Shown: piece by piece, positions 44,546 through 52,014 of the stretch
Layout of the letters: every line of letters starts with the position of its first letter
How positions within the stretch are numbered: the first letter of the stretch is position 1
NCBI GenBank assembly: GCA_017886875.1
Contig: JAGHIZ010000060.1
Coordinates: 1 to 62,278 of the forward strand
Source of the DNA: Butyricicoccus sp.
GTDB taxonomy: Bacteria; Bacillota; Clostridia; Oscillospirales; Butyricicoccaceae
Direction: 5' to 3'
Length of the DNA: 62,278 bases
The notes under the pieces: model-generated
The model's database searches: none
Seen by the model: only the letters and a program-made list of their open reading frames with translations
What the model was told of the DNA's origin: nothing
Program-made: the position numbers and the translations under genes

Positions 44546-44563
44546 TTTTGTTACACTCTCCTA

Positions 44564-45007
44564 TTATTTATCATCTAAATCCTGTCCAGTTGCTTTAATA
44601 ATCATTCTAAAATGATGGTTGCCAATCATAGATTGGTCTACTTCAACTGTATAATCTATTTCTAGCTCTCCACCATATTCACCTATTGTATTTCTAAGCT
44701 GATTTGTATGTGTTGAGATAGTCATCGCACCAAATTCTGTATGATAAAGTCCTACATGACGTTGATTTTTACCAAAAATCATTTCTGAAGGATAAGTACC
44801 CGTTCTCATCATGGTTACTGTATCACCATCTATTTTAACAGTTGTACGAGTACCTAAAAGCCCAGTAAGTTCACTTTCCTCATAAGAAATATAAAATTTC
44901 CCGCCACGCTTATAAAATCTAGCCTGTGTTATAAGGTCGATTTTTTCCTCGTCACAGCCCTCAAATCGTTGTGTCGAGCGTATCGACAACAATGCATCTT
45001 TTTTCAT
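44564..45007 (-). CDS. DUF1934 family protein (YwiB-like calycin fold)
   Basis: A 147-residue protein with the alternating beta pattern of the DUF1934/YwiB family, a lipocalin-like beta barrel. Characteristic stretches are ALLSIRSTQRFEGCDEEKID, GGKFYISYEESELTGL and TYPSEMIFGKNQRH. The ending includes LEIDYTVEVDQSMIGNHHFR. The molecular role is not known. Its position just upstream of argS is conserved in Firmicutes. GAGGAAGAT precedes the ATG. Confidence 0.85.
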   Translation of the reverse strand: MKKDALLSIRSTQRFEGCDEEKIDLITQARFYKRGGKFYISYEESELTGLLGTRTTVKIDGDTVTMMRTGTYPSEMIFGKNQRHVGLYHTEFGAMTISTHTNQLRNTIGEYGGELEIDYTVEVDQSMIGNHHFRMIIKATGQDLDDK

Positions 45008-45026
45008 ATCTTCCTCGTTTTATAGT

Positions 45027-45827
45027 TTAATATGTTGCTATTTCAACATTTCCCACCTGTTCAGCAATTTCACCATTTAAGAAAATATGTGAAAGAGCTT
45101 TAAATGACTCTGGGTCATCAGATACAAAATATTTTGTTTCAGCATTTTTATTGTCTGATAAAGTCAAAATACGCTTTGCATAATCGGCAGCAGCCGCACC
45201 AGAGTCTATAAGCTCAACATTTTCACCCATAAAATCGGATATAACCTCTTTAATCAGTGGAAAATGTGTACAACCTAAAATTAAAGTATCTATATTTTGT
45301 TCTTTAAGCTCAGTTAAATATTCTTTTACAACCGTTTCTATAACAATATCACCTTTGTTAACTCTGCCATTTTCAACAAGAGGTACAAAAAGCGGACAAG
45401 CTTTTGTAAATATTTTAAGCTCTGGTTTATGCTCATGCAAAAAACGTTCATAGGAACCAGACTTTATTGTGCTTGCTGTGCCAATAACACCTATGCGACC
45501 ATTTTTAGTTTTTTCCATTGCGGCTAAACTCGCAGGCTCTACAACACCAATCATAGGTATATTTTGCTCTTTTGATATGGTATTTAATGCAACAGAAGAA
45601 ACTGTACCGCAAGCCACCACAATAGCTTTTATATCAAATGAACGCAAAAAAGCGACATCTTGCCTTGTATAATGTAAAATAGTTTGAGCTGAACGACTAC
45701 CATAAGGCACTCTACCAGTATCGCCAAAATAAATAATGCTTTCATTTGGCATTATCTCATGTATACGACGAACAGCAGTCAAACCACCCACACCAGAGTC
45801 AAAAACACCAATCGGTCTATTATCCAT
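45027..45827 (-). CDS. murI: Glutamate racemase
   Basis: Makes D-glutamate for peptidoglycan. Starting at ATG 45827 (or the ATG one codon earlier), the product has 266 residues. The catalytic cysteine pair is in VVACGTVSS and LGCTHFPL. The N-terminal signature is PIGVFDSGVGGLTAVRRIHE, and IIYFGDTGRVPYGSRS binds substrate. The start lies inside the end of ddl (overlap about 8 bases), with GGAGGAG as ribosome binding site, so D-Ala-D-Ala ligase and D-Glu supply are co-translated. Confidence 0.95.
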   Translation of the reverse strand: MDNRPIGVFDSGVGGLTAVRRIHEIMPNESIIYFGDTGRVPYGSRSAQTILHYTRQDVAFLRSFDIKAIVVACGTVSSVALNTISKEQNIPMIGVVEPASLAAMEKTKNGRIGVIGTASTIKSGSYERFLHEHKPELKIFTKACPLFVPLVENGRVNKGDIVIETVVKEYLTELKEQNIDTLILGCTHFPLIKEVISDFMGENVELIDSGAAAADYAKRILTLSDNKNAETKYFVSDDPESFKALSHIFLNGEIAEQVGNVEIATY

Positions 45828-46884
45828 CATGCTCCTCCAGTGCAAGGCTAATTAATTTATCAATTAGCTCACTATATGCTATGCCACCGTAACCGAAAAG
45901 CTTTGGATACATGCTTATAGATGTAAAACCTGGGATTGTGTTAATCTCATTAAATATAATTTCCTCTGTATCAGTGCAAAAAAAGTCAACTCTTGAAAGT
46001 CCTCTACAACCCATAGCAGTGTAAACAATAACTGCATTTTCTCTAAGTTCTTTCATAGCTTTATCAGAAATTCTAGCAGGTATATAAAGTGCAGAAGAGT
46101 CATCTTTATATTTAGCGTCATAAGTGTAAAATTCTTGAGTTGGAGCAATTTCACCAGCAATAGAGGCTACTGGTTCTAAATTGCCCATAACTGCAACTTC
46201 TACTTCTCTACCCTTTATAAATTCCTCAATTAAAACCTTATTATCCCAGTTAAAAGCCTCGTCTAAACCTTGCTCTAGGCTCTGCATATCTACAGCTTTA
46301 TGTACACCAACAGATGAACCAGAAGAACATGGCTTTATGAACACTGGGAAATTTTTAAGCTTTTCCATAGCTTTTTTCATAACTTGCTGTTTGTCTTTTT
46401 GATATTCATGTTTAATAGCAAGTGCATAAGCCGCTTGACGCACACTTGTGGTATCTACAACAATTTTTGTTATGCTTTTATCCATAGTGTTAGCACTTGC
46501 CGCAACGCCACAACCTACATAAGGTATTCCTGCAAGCTCCAAAAGCCCTTGAATTGTTCCATCTTCACCACCGCTACCGTGAAGCACTGGGAAACAACAA
46601 TCAATTTTTATTAAATCTGTTTTTTCTTTATTAAATACAGCTATTGACTTTGAAACTTTGTCAGGTATAATAACTGCATTTACAAGTTCATTATTATCCC
46701 ACTCACAACGCTCGATTTTATCTTCATCTATCTCATTAAGCAGTTTCCACTCGCCTTTTTTTGTTATTCCTATAACATATAAATCATATTTATCTCTATC
46801 TATATTTCTAAGTATAGAAGCTACTGAAAGGCATGAAACCTCATGCTCACTTGAAGCCCCACCAAATAACACTAAAAGTTTCAT
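45820..46884 (-). CDS. ddl: D-alanine--D-alanine ligase
   Basis: ATP-grasp enzyme joining two D-alanines for peptidoglycan. The 354 residues include the N-terminal LVLFGGASSEHEVSCLSV, GSGGEDGTIQGLLELAGIPY, the ATP-grasp FIKPCSSGSSVGVHK and the C-terminal NEINTIPGFTSISMYPKLF. It lacks clear vancomycin-resistance context, so it is taken as the housekeeping enzyme. First gene of the long minus-strand operon, with its own promoter (46932-46960). Confidence 0.95.
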   Translation of the reverse strand: MKLLVLFGGASSEHEVSCLSVASILRNIDRDKYDLYVIGITKKGEWKLLNEIDEDKIERCEWDNNELVNAVIIPDKVSKSIAVFNKEKTDLIKIDCCFPVLHGSGGEDGTIQGLLELAGIPYVGCGVAASANTMDKSITKIVVDTTSVRQAAYALAIKHEYQKDKQQVMKKAMEKLKNFPVFIKPCSSGSSVGVHKAVDMQSLEQGLDEAFNWDNKVLIEEFIKGREVEVAVMGNLEPVASIAGEIAPTQEFYTYDAKYKDDSSALYIPARISDKAMKELRENAVIVYTAMGCRGLSRVDFFCTDTEEIIFNEINTIPGFTSISMYPKLFGYGGIAYSELIDKLISLALEEHDG

Positions 46885-46931
46885 ATTAAATCAAATACTC
46901 CTTTATAGATTGACATATATATTCAGTATTA

Positions 46932-46960
46932 AGTATACGCTAAAAATCTTAAAAACACAA
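46932..46960 (-). promoter_or_regulatory. Promoter of the ddl-murI-argS operon
   Basis: Minus-strand TTGTGT (46955-46960), 17-base spacer, TATACT (46932-46937), about 45 bases before the ddl start. Confidence 0.6.
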
Positions 46961-47025
46961 ACAATTACACAAAAAATACAGAACAAATAGTTATAATATA
47001 CACGGTTAAATCTGTGCAAAATGTT

Positions 47026-47063
47026 GTTATATCTTGACATATAACCATTTGCTATAATATAGT
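47026..47063 (+). promoter_or_regulatory. Promoter and palindromic operator of the DUF1700 gene
   Basis: TTGACA (47034-47039) and TATAGT (47058-47063) are 18 bases apart; a TATAAT overlaps at 47053-47058. The -35 is embedded in the inverted repeat GTTATAT-CTTGAC-ATATAAC (47026-47045), which is placed exactly where a repressor would block polymerase. PadR-type regulators bind such spaced palindromes, and one is encoded 900 bases away. Confidence 0.6.
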
Positions 47064-47087
47064 TATGCTTAAAGGGAGGAAAAATGA

Positions 47088-47684
47088 GTGAATAAGGAAG
47101 AATTTCTCTCGGTGCTCGAAAAAGAGCTTGAAGTTTTACCTGATGAAAAGCGTGAAAAAGCTATGAGCTATTATAAAGCATGTTTTGACTCAGTGGACAA
47201 ATTAAGCGAAAAAGCTATTATTTTCAAGCTTGGAAGTCCAAAACTTATAGCTAATAATATAATAAAAGAGCATCAGAAAAGTATAAAACTTGAAAATTTA
47301 TCAGATAATAAGAAAAAAATTTTTATCTTTTTTGAAAATTTAAAAATAGGTAAATATAAATTTAATACTAAAAATATAATTTTAGCTGTTGTACTTCTTT
47401 TAATTTTTATATTTTTTATACTGCCGCTTCTAGGAAATGTATCTGTTGTTCTTTTTGCTGTACTGTGCGTTATTTTTGGCATTATATTAGCGGTTGTTTT
47501 ACTACCTTTAGTAGTTTTTTCAATAGGTGTTGGACTTGTTTTTGTATCTATATTTAGTTTATGGGATATAAAAAATACATTTTTACCGCTTATTTTAGGT
47601 ATTATCTGCATTATATCAAGCTATTTTATCGGAAAATTTATGTACAGCAAAATTAAAAAAGTATATTTAAAATTAAAGGTCTGA
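47088..47684 (+). CDS. DUF1700 / HAAS-domain membrane protein
   Basis: A 198-residue protein. Residues 1-65 form the HAAS signalling-type helical domain (NKEEFLSVLEKELEVLPDEK, FKLGSPKLIANNIIKEH). Three or four membrane segments follow from about 95 to 190. The start is GTG 47088, eight bases after AAGGGAGG; the preceding ATG frame stops after two codons. These proteins are usually paired with PadR-family repressors and often neighbour adhesin-like genes. Here the PadR gene is convergent rather than in the same operon. Function unknown. Confidence 0.85.
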   Translation: MNKEEFLSVLEKELEVLPDEKREKAMSYYKACFDSVDKLSEKAIIFKLGSPKLIANNIIKEHQKSIKLENLSDNKKKIFIFFENLKIGKYKFNTKNIILAVVLLLIFIFFILPLLGNVSVVLFAVLCVIFGIILAVVLLPLVVFSIGVGLVFVSIFSLWDIKNTFLPLILGIICIISSYFIGKFMYSKIKKVYLKLKV

Positions 47685-47706
47685 GATTTTTATTTCTCAG
47701 ACCTTT
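47676..47706. terminator. Bidirectional terminator overlapping both convergent gene ends
   Basis: AAGGTCTGAG / CTCAGACCTT arms with a 10-base loop. It includes the last codons of the DUF1700 gene and of the HAAS-like gene on the other strand. Continuations are TTCTAATT (plus) and TTAATTTTAAAT (minus). Confidence 0.7.
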
Positions 47707-48020
47707 CTAATTATTATATTTATTACAAATATCATCACAATTATTATTGATACCCAAATCATAGTGTTTGTATTTGACCTTTTTACAATGCCATCTGATT
47801 TATTATCTTTAGAAAATGCTCTACCAACTTTTTCAGCATCACCCATAAGCATTATCGCTTGCTCGACCGCTTGTTCATGGCTTAAACCATCGTTTTCAAG
47901 CTGACGTATTCTATCATTTAGATGTGCTGTTAATTCTTTTCTGATAATTCTTCTTTGAGATGGTGTTAATTTATATGCACATACTTTATCCAGCCATTCA
48001 GTCATTTTCTGATTTTGCAC
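47697..48020 (-). CDS. Small HAAS/permease-prefix-like protein with one membrane segment
   Basis: About 107 residues. The N-terminal soluble part (KMTEWLDKVCAYKLTPSQRR, RKELTAHLNDRIRQLENDGL, AIMLMGDAEKVGRAF) matches the helical prefix domain shared by HAAS and permease-prefix proteins. A C-terminal hydrophobic helix (MIWVSIIIVMIFVINIIIRK) follows. The start is uncertain: GTG 48020 has GGAGG eight bases upstream, while ATG 48005 overlaps the PadR stop by 8 bases. It is co-transcribed with the PadR gene and is therefore a probable partner or target of that regulator. Confidence 0.75.
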   Translation of the reverse strand: MQNQKMTEWLDKVCAYKLTPSQRRIIRKELTAHLNDRIRQLENDGLSHEQAVEQAIMLMGDAEKVGRAFSKDNKSDGIVKRSNTNTMIWVSIIIVMIFVINIIIRKV

Positions 48021-48336
48021 ATACTCCACCTCCAACTTTGCTTGGCATATGATTTGGATATAATTTTCTTAAATATGATAAAAAATGTATACCTTGACGC
48101 TTAACCTTGTAAAATCGTCGTATACCAACCTCTGTTTGCTTTTCATAGCTTGTTATAAGCCCTTTACTTTGCATTTCATGGAGCAAAGGGTAAATCATAG
48201 CTTCTTCAGATAAAAAGGCAAATTCCCGTCTTATTTCCATCATACGAATAAGACCAAAACCCGTCTGTTCTCCTTGCTCTAAAAGAGATAAAACAAGCAG
48301 CATTTTAGTTCTATCTGATGTTTCTGGATACGACAT
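47998..48336 (-). CDS. PadR-family transcriptional regulator
   Basis: A 112-residue winged-helix repressor of the PadR group. MLLVLSLLEQGEQTGFGLIR is the first helical part. FLSEEAMIYPLLHEMQSKGL is the recognition helix region, and RRFYKVKRQGIHFLSYL is the wing. The short C-terminus lacks the long dimerisation helix of PadR subfamily 2. It overlaps the HAAS-like gene downstream and lies 22 bases after the HAD hydrolase gene. A likely operator is the palindrome at 47026-47045. Confidence 0.88.
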   Translation of the reverse strand: MSYPETSDRTKMLLVLSLLEQGEQTGFGLIRMMEIRREFAFLSEEAMIYPLLHEMQSKGLITSYEKQTEVGIRRFYKVKRQGIHFLSYLRKLYPNHMPSKVGGGVCAKSEND

Positions 48337-48358
48337 AAAAATTCACCTCTTTTTTAGA

Positions 48359-49168
48359 TTAAATAAGATTTAAATATTTACAGAAATCTGAAACAGCTCC
48401 TTCATGTGCATTACAACAAATATACTGTACTTTGCTTTTTGCAGCGTCGGTTGCATCTGCTGGACAGCCAGAATATGCTGCTGTTTCAAAAAGCTCTACA
48501 TCATTCTGATTATCGCCTATTGCTGCAGTATTTTTTAAATCAATATTAAGCTGTTTGCATAAAACTTTCAGTGCTGTACCTTTATTTATTCCACCCGCAT
48601 AAATATCTATATAAGTTGATTGGCTTTTACAAATTGAAATTTCTAGATTTGTATCTTTGCTCATAGCTTGCATAGTTTCATCAATTTGACTACTTGTACC
48701 AAAAAATAAAAACTTAGGATTTGGTTTGTCAAGCACTTCTGTCATATCATCATAACACTTGATTGGACAGCCTAAAAACTCACTTTCTTTTATAAGTTCG
48801 TCTGATATTTTATTTGTATGTAAAATATTATTTCTTGGTATTATAATTGTTGCTGGCATATTATGATATTTATCATAAATATAATGCATATTTTTAGGAG
48901 TTATTATACCCACTATATGTGTCTTTTTATTTTTTACATCATAAATCTGACTGCCGCCATTCATTAGAAAATAATCAACACAATCCCAAAGCTCTAACCT
49001 GTCAAGTGCAGGGGTTATAACTTCAAATTCTCTGCCTGTTGCAAAACATATTATACAGCCTTGCTCTTTTAATTTTTTTAATGTATTTTTATCACGCTCG
49101 TTTATATTTTGACGGTCATAAAAAAGTGTGCCATCTAGGTCTGTGGCAAATAAAGCTATTTTTTCCAT
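48359..49168 (-). CDS. Cof-type HAD-superfamily hydrolase
   Basis: Sugar-phosphate or nucleotide phosphatase of the Cof/HAD-IIB group, 269 residues from ATG 49168 (GGGAGGATTT upstream). Motif I is FATDLDGTL, motif II is CFATGREF, and motif IV is AIGDNQNDVELFETAAYSGC. The C2B-type cap sits at about 85-190. The natural substrate cannot be predicted. A TATACT (49207-49212) with a poor -35 could drive it. Same strand as padR downstream. Confidence 0.9.
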   Translation of the reverse strand: MEKIALFATDLDGTLFYDRQNINERDKNTLKKLKEQGCIICFATGREFEVITPALDRLELWDCVDYFLMNGGSQIYDVKNKKTHIVGIITPKNMHYIYDKYHNMPATIIIPRNNILHTNKISDELIKESEFLGCPIKCYDDMTEVLDKPNPKFLFFGTSSQIDETMQAMSKDTNLEISICKSQSTYIDIYAGGINKGTALKVLCKQLNIDLKNTAAIGDNQNDVELFETAAYSGCPADATDAAKSKVQYICCNAHEGAVSDFCKYLNLI

Positions 49169-49284
49169 AAATCCTCCCAATTTAATCATGTCCTAATTTT
49201 ATCTTCAGTATACCATAGTAGTATTTAAATTTAAACAATATAGATATATAATTAAATAAAACTTAAAAAGTGAGGATTAAAAAA

Positions 49285-49764
49285 ATGTCACAAGTAAAAA
49301 CAAATGTTATGCGTATTTTAGAGCAACATAAAATAGAATATAAAGCTCATACCTACCCACATGGAAAAGATGCTGTAGATGGCGTTACAGTTGCAAATCT
49401 TTTAAACCAAAATCCAGACCATGTATTTAAAACTCTAGTTGCAAGAGGTAAAACAGGTCAAATTTATGTGTTTGTAATACCTGTAGCTGAGGAGCTTGAC
49501 CTAAAAAAGGCTGCAAAAGCGGTATCTGAAAAATCCATAGAGCTTACGGCTGTAAAAGAGCTTTTAAATCTTACAGGTTATGTTCGTGGCGGCTGCTCAC
49601 CTGTAGGGCTTAAAAAGCCTTATAAAATAACTATACATGAAACAGCAAATAACATACCTACAATTATGGTCAGTGCTGGTAAAATTGGTATGCAAATCGA
49701 ACTTAACCCGCTAGATTTAATAAATCTTGTAAATGCAAATACTGCTGATTTAATTTGTAAGTAA
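49285..49764 (+). CDS. ybaK: Cys-tRNA(Pro)/Cys-tRNA(Cys) deacylase, YbaK family
   Basis: Editing enzyme that hydrolyses Cys mis-charged on tRNA-Pro. The start is ATG 49285 with TGAGGATT upstream; a GTG five codons earlier overlaps that site. The 159 residues contain the YbaK core: HVFKTLVARG with the conserved lysine, RGGCSPVGLKKPYKITIHET, and the closing SAGKIGMQIELNP. The 3' end overlaps the end of the convergent unknown gene by 15 bases. Confidence 0.92.
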   Translation: MSQVKTNVMRILEQHKIEYKAHTYPHGKDAVDGVTVANLLNQNPDHVFKTLVARGKTGQIYVFVIPVAEELDLKKAAKAVSEKSIELTAVKELLNLTGYVRGGCSPVGLKKPYKITIHETANNIPTIMVSAGKIGMQIELNPLDLINLVNANTADLICK

Positions 49765-50508
49765 TTTTTCTATATCGGGATATAATGCAAATATTTTTTT
49801 AACAGGTAAATTATTTAATCTTCTGATTTTGTCTGATATTGTATCTAAATCATCAAATAAAACAAAGTGACCTTGTTCGTTTTCGTCCATATATGTAAAA
49901 TATTTTGCACATAATTCTCTTGAAAAATATGCACCTGCATTATATTTTTTCATTCTATGCTGTTTTTCTTGCTGTGAAATAGGTGTTCCTTCGCTGTTTT
50001 GTGATGGCAAAATAAAATCTGTGCATATTGGTCGTATAGACACTGCTATTCTATCATTATATTTTTCATTAAGCTCTAATATATATTCTTCCAAACTCCC
50101 GCCGCTTAATGCTGAGTGAGTTACAAAATTGGCATACTTAACCGCTTTTTCATTGCATATAGGTACATAAAATTCTATATTTTGTTTATATGTCATTTCA
50201 TCAAGCTGTGAAAGAAGTGATAATACAGCTTGGTCTTTTCTCTCAAAATCTGCAAATATCGCTTTAAATTCGCCTTTTCTAAATTCATGTAAAATTGATT
50301 TAACACAAAAATTTATATCTCCCTCTGTTATTCCTATATCACTAATACCTAATATATCACCTTTGGTTTTTGCAGGAATATATAATTTATTTAAACTCAT
50401 ACCTTTACCAACTGAAATATATAACTGTAAAAGCTGAATATCATATATAGATGCTTTTAATGTGTCCTTTCCTGCACATACTATAACTAGCCCATTTGTA
50501 GAAAGCAT
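49750..50508 (-). CDS. Conserved-looking protein of unknown function, alpha/beta
   Basis: About 252 residues from ATG 50508 (MLSTNGLVIVCAGKDTLKAS), ten bases after GGAG. There is no signal peptide or membrane helix. Alternating strands and helices (FKAIFADFERK, IEFYVPICNEKAVKYANFVT, LSGGSLEEYILELNEKYNDR, HFVLFDDLDTISDKIRRLNN) suggest a barrel or Rossmann-like domain, vaguely like GH18-type barrels, but catalytic residues could not be aligned. I do not recognise the family. It is divergent from the yqeG gene and converges on ybaK with a 15-base overlap. Confidence 0.7.
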   Translation of the reverse strand: MLSTNGLVIVCAGKDTLKASIYDIQLLQLYISVGKGMSLNKLYIPAKTKGDILGISDIGITEGDINFCVKSILHEFRKGEFKAIFADFERKDQAVLSLLSQLDEMTYKQNIEFYVPICNEKAVKYANFVTHSALSGGSLEEYILELNEKYNDRIAVSIRPICTDFILPSQNSEGTPISQQEKQHRMKKYNAGAYFSRELCAKYFTYMDENEQGHFVLFDDLDTISDKIRRLNNLPVKKIFALYPDIEKLLTN

Positions 50509-50612
50509 ATTAGAGGTTCTCCTTTTTTCTGGACTTTTTTGCTTTGATAGCATACAATATTATATGCAGGTAGTATGAATTTTAGAAGAAATGGAGTAGA
50601 TTTTTCTTAATT

Positions 50613-51131
50613 ATGTTACGATATTTAACACCAGATTGCGTTTTTAATAGCATATATGAGATTACACCAGAGTTTTTAATCTCAAGAGGTATAAAAGGTG
50701 CTTTAATTGATATTGATGGCACTGTTTCATCTCATAGAATTAAAAATCCATCATCTAAGCTCTGTGAATATATTAAATCCTTGACTGATGCTGGAATTAA
50801 AGTGATATTCTTATCAAATAATAAACGTGAACGTGTGGGCGTTTTTAGTGACCAAGTGGGCATTAAATGGGTAAGCAGAGCCACAAAACCATTAAGCCGT
50901 GGTTTTAAAAAAGGTGCTAAAATACTTGATTTGCCTATGAATGAGATTGCGGTTATAGGTGACCAGATTTTTACCGATGTTTTAGGCGGAAATCGTTTAG
51001 GTGCTTTAACTTGTCAAGTTAAATCCATAGATATAGGTGAATTTTGGATTGGTGTACGCTGTAAACTAGAAAGCGGTTTTATCGAACGTGGACGCAAAAA
51101 AATGCAGGAGGATACAAAACGTGGAAATTAA
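50613..51131 (+). CDS. yqeG: YqeG-family HAD (subclass IIIA) phosphatase
   Basis: A 172-residue HAD phosphatase. The nucleophile and acid are D33 and D35 in LIDIDGTVS. Motif II is IFLSNN, the lysine box is TKPLSRGFKKG, and the metal motif is AVIGDQIFTDVLGGN. The family is usually seen with yqeH or aroE in Firmicutes, but here it is coupled to an endonuclease-IV-like gene. The start at 50613 has only a distant GGAG, so initiation may be weak. Confidence 0.92.
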   Translation: MLRYLTPDCVFNSIYEITPEFLISRGIKGALIDIDGTVSSHRIKNPSSKLCEYIKSLTDAGIKVIFLSNNKRERVGVFSDQVGIKWVSRATKPLSRGFKKGAKILDLPMNEIAVIGDQIFTDVLGGNRLGALTCQVKSIDIGEFWIGVRCKLESGFIERGRKKMQEDTKRGN

Positions 51132-51972
51132 ATTCGGGCCAGCGGGAAATTCAAATTCATTTTCTGAGGCAGGGTTTAAATCAACTGTTGATGCTCCTAA
51201 ATGGCTACATGATATGGGACTTAATGCCTATGAATATCAATGCGGTAGAGGAGTTAATATAGGTGAGGAAACAGCTAAAAAAATCGGTGAGCAAGCTAAA
51301 ATTTATAATATTTCACTCTCACTTCACACACCATATTATATAAATCTATCATCAGCCGAACCTGAAAGACTTCAAAAAAATGTAGATTATATAATAAAAA
51401 GCTGCATAGCTGCTACTGATATGGGTGCTACAAGGCTTGTTGTGCATACAGGCGGTCTTGGCAAACAAACCCGTATTAAGGCTATGGAAAACAGCGTTGT
51501 AAATATCAAAAATATATTAAATGCAATAGAAGAACATGGTTTTAAACAAACTGTATGTCTTGAAACTATGGGAAAGAAAAATGTTATTGGAAGTGCAGAA
51601 GAAATTTGTGAGCTTGTGGCACTTGATGATAGATTACTCCCTTGCATTGACTTTGGACATTTAAATGCAAGAACAGGCGGCAAATGTAACTCATATAAAG
51701 ATTTCAATGCACTATTTAATCTATTTGAAGATAAAATAGGCAAAGAACGTACAAAAATATTCCATGCTCATTTTTCAAAAATAGAATATAGTGATAAAGG
51801 TGAAGTTAGACATTTAACTTTTGATGATAAGATATATGGCCCTGAATTTGAACCACTTGCAAGGGTGCTTGCACAAAGAGATTATACGCCTACTATAATT
51901 TGTGAATCTGCTGGTACTCAAGCGGAAGATGCAAAAACAATGCAAACACTTTACTATAAAGCTAAAAATTAA
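51121..51972 (+). CDS. Endonuclease IV-like TIM-barrel protein
   Basis: AP endonuclease family 2 (Nfo-like) barrel, 283 residues. The start is GTG 51121, nine bases after AGGAGG inside the end of yqeG (11-base overlap). Metal ligands typical of the family are recognisable: His in SLHTPYYINLSS, His in VVHTGG, Glu in CLETMGKKNVIGS, Asp/His in CIDFGHLNARTGG, His in IFHAHFSK, and Glu in IICESAG. The sequence differs enough from classical Nfo (no HLNDSK box) that a different substrate, such as a sugar phosphate, is possible. Ends at a bidirectional terminator. Confidence 0.83.
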   Translation: MEIKFGPAGNSNSFSEAGFKSTVDAPKWLHDMGLNAYEYQCGRGVNIGEETAKKIGEQAKIYNISLSLHTPYYINLSSAEPERLQKNVDYIIKSCIAATDMGATRLVVHTGGLGKQTRIKAMENSVVNIKNILNAIEEHGFKQTVCLETMGKKNVIGSAEEICELVALDDRLLPCIDFGHLNARTGGKCNSYKDFNALFNLFEDKIGKERTKIFHAHFSKIEYSDKGEVRHLTFDDKIYGPEFEPLARVLAQRDYTPTIICESAGTQAEDAKTMQTLYYKAKN

Positions 51973-51980
51973 GTATTAAA

Positions 51981-52008
51981 AAACCGTATGACCTAAGTCA
52001 TACGGTTT
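51981..52008. terminator. Bidirectional terminator between the TIM-barrel and chemoreceptor genes
   Basis: AAACCGTATGAC-CTAA-GTCATACGGTTT, a perfect 12-bp stem, followed by AATTTTTTAATT on the plus strand and TTTAATACTT on the minus strand. Confidence 0.92.
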
Positions 52009-52014
52009 AATTTT

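Noticed and set aside
45820-46884. The D-Ala ligase as a vancomycin-resistance (VanG/VanC-type) D-Ala-D-Ser ligase.
   Set aside because: No vanT, vanXY or vanRS-like neighbours, and the gene is coupled to murI in a housekeeping operon.
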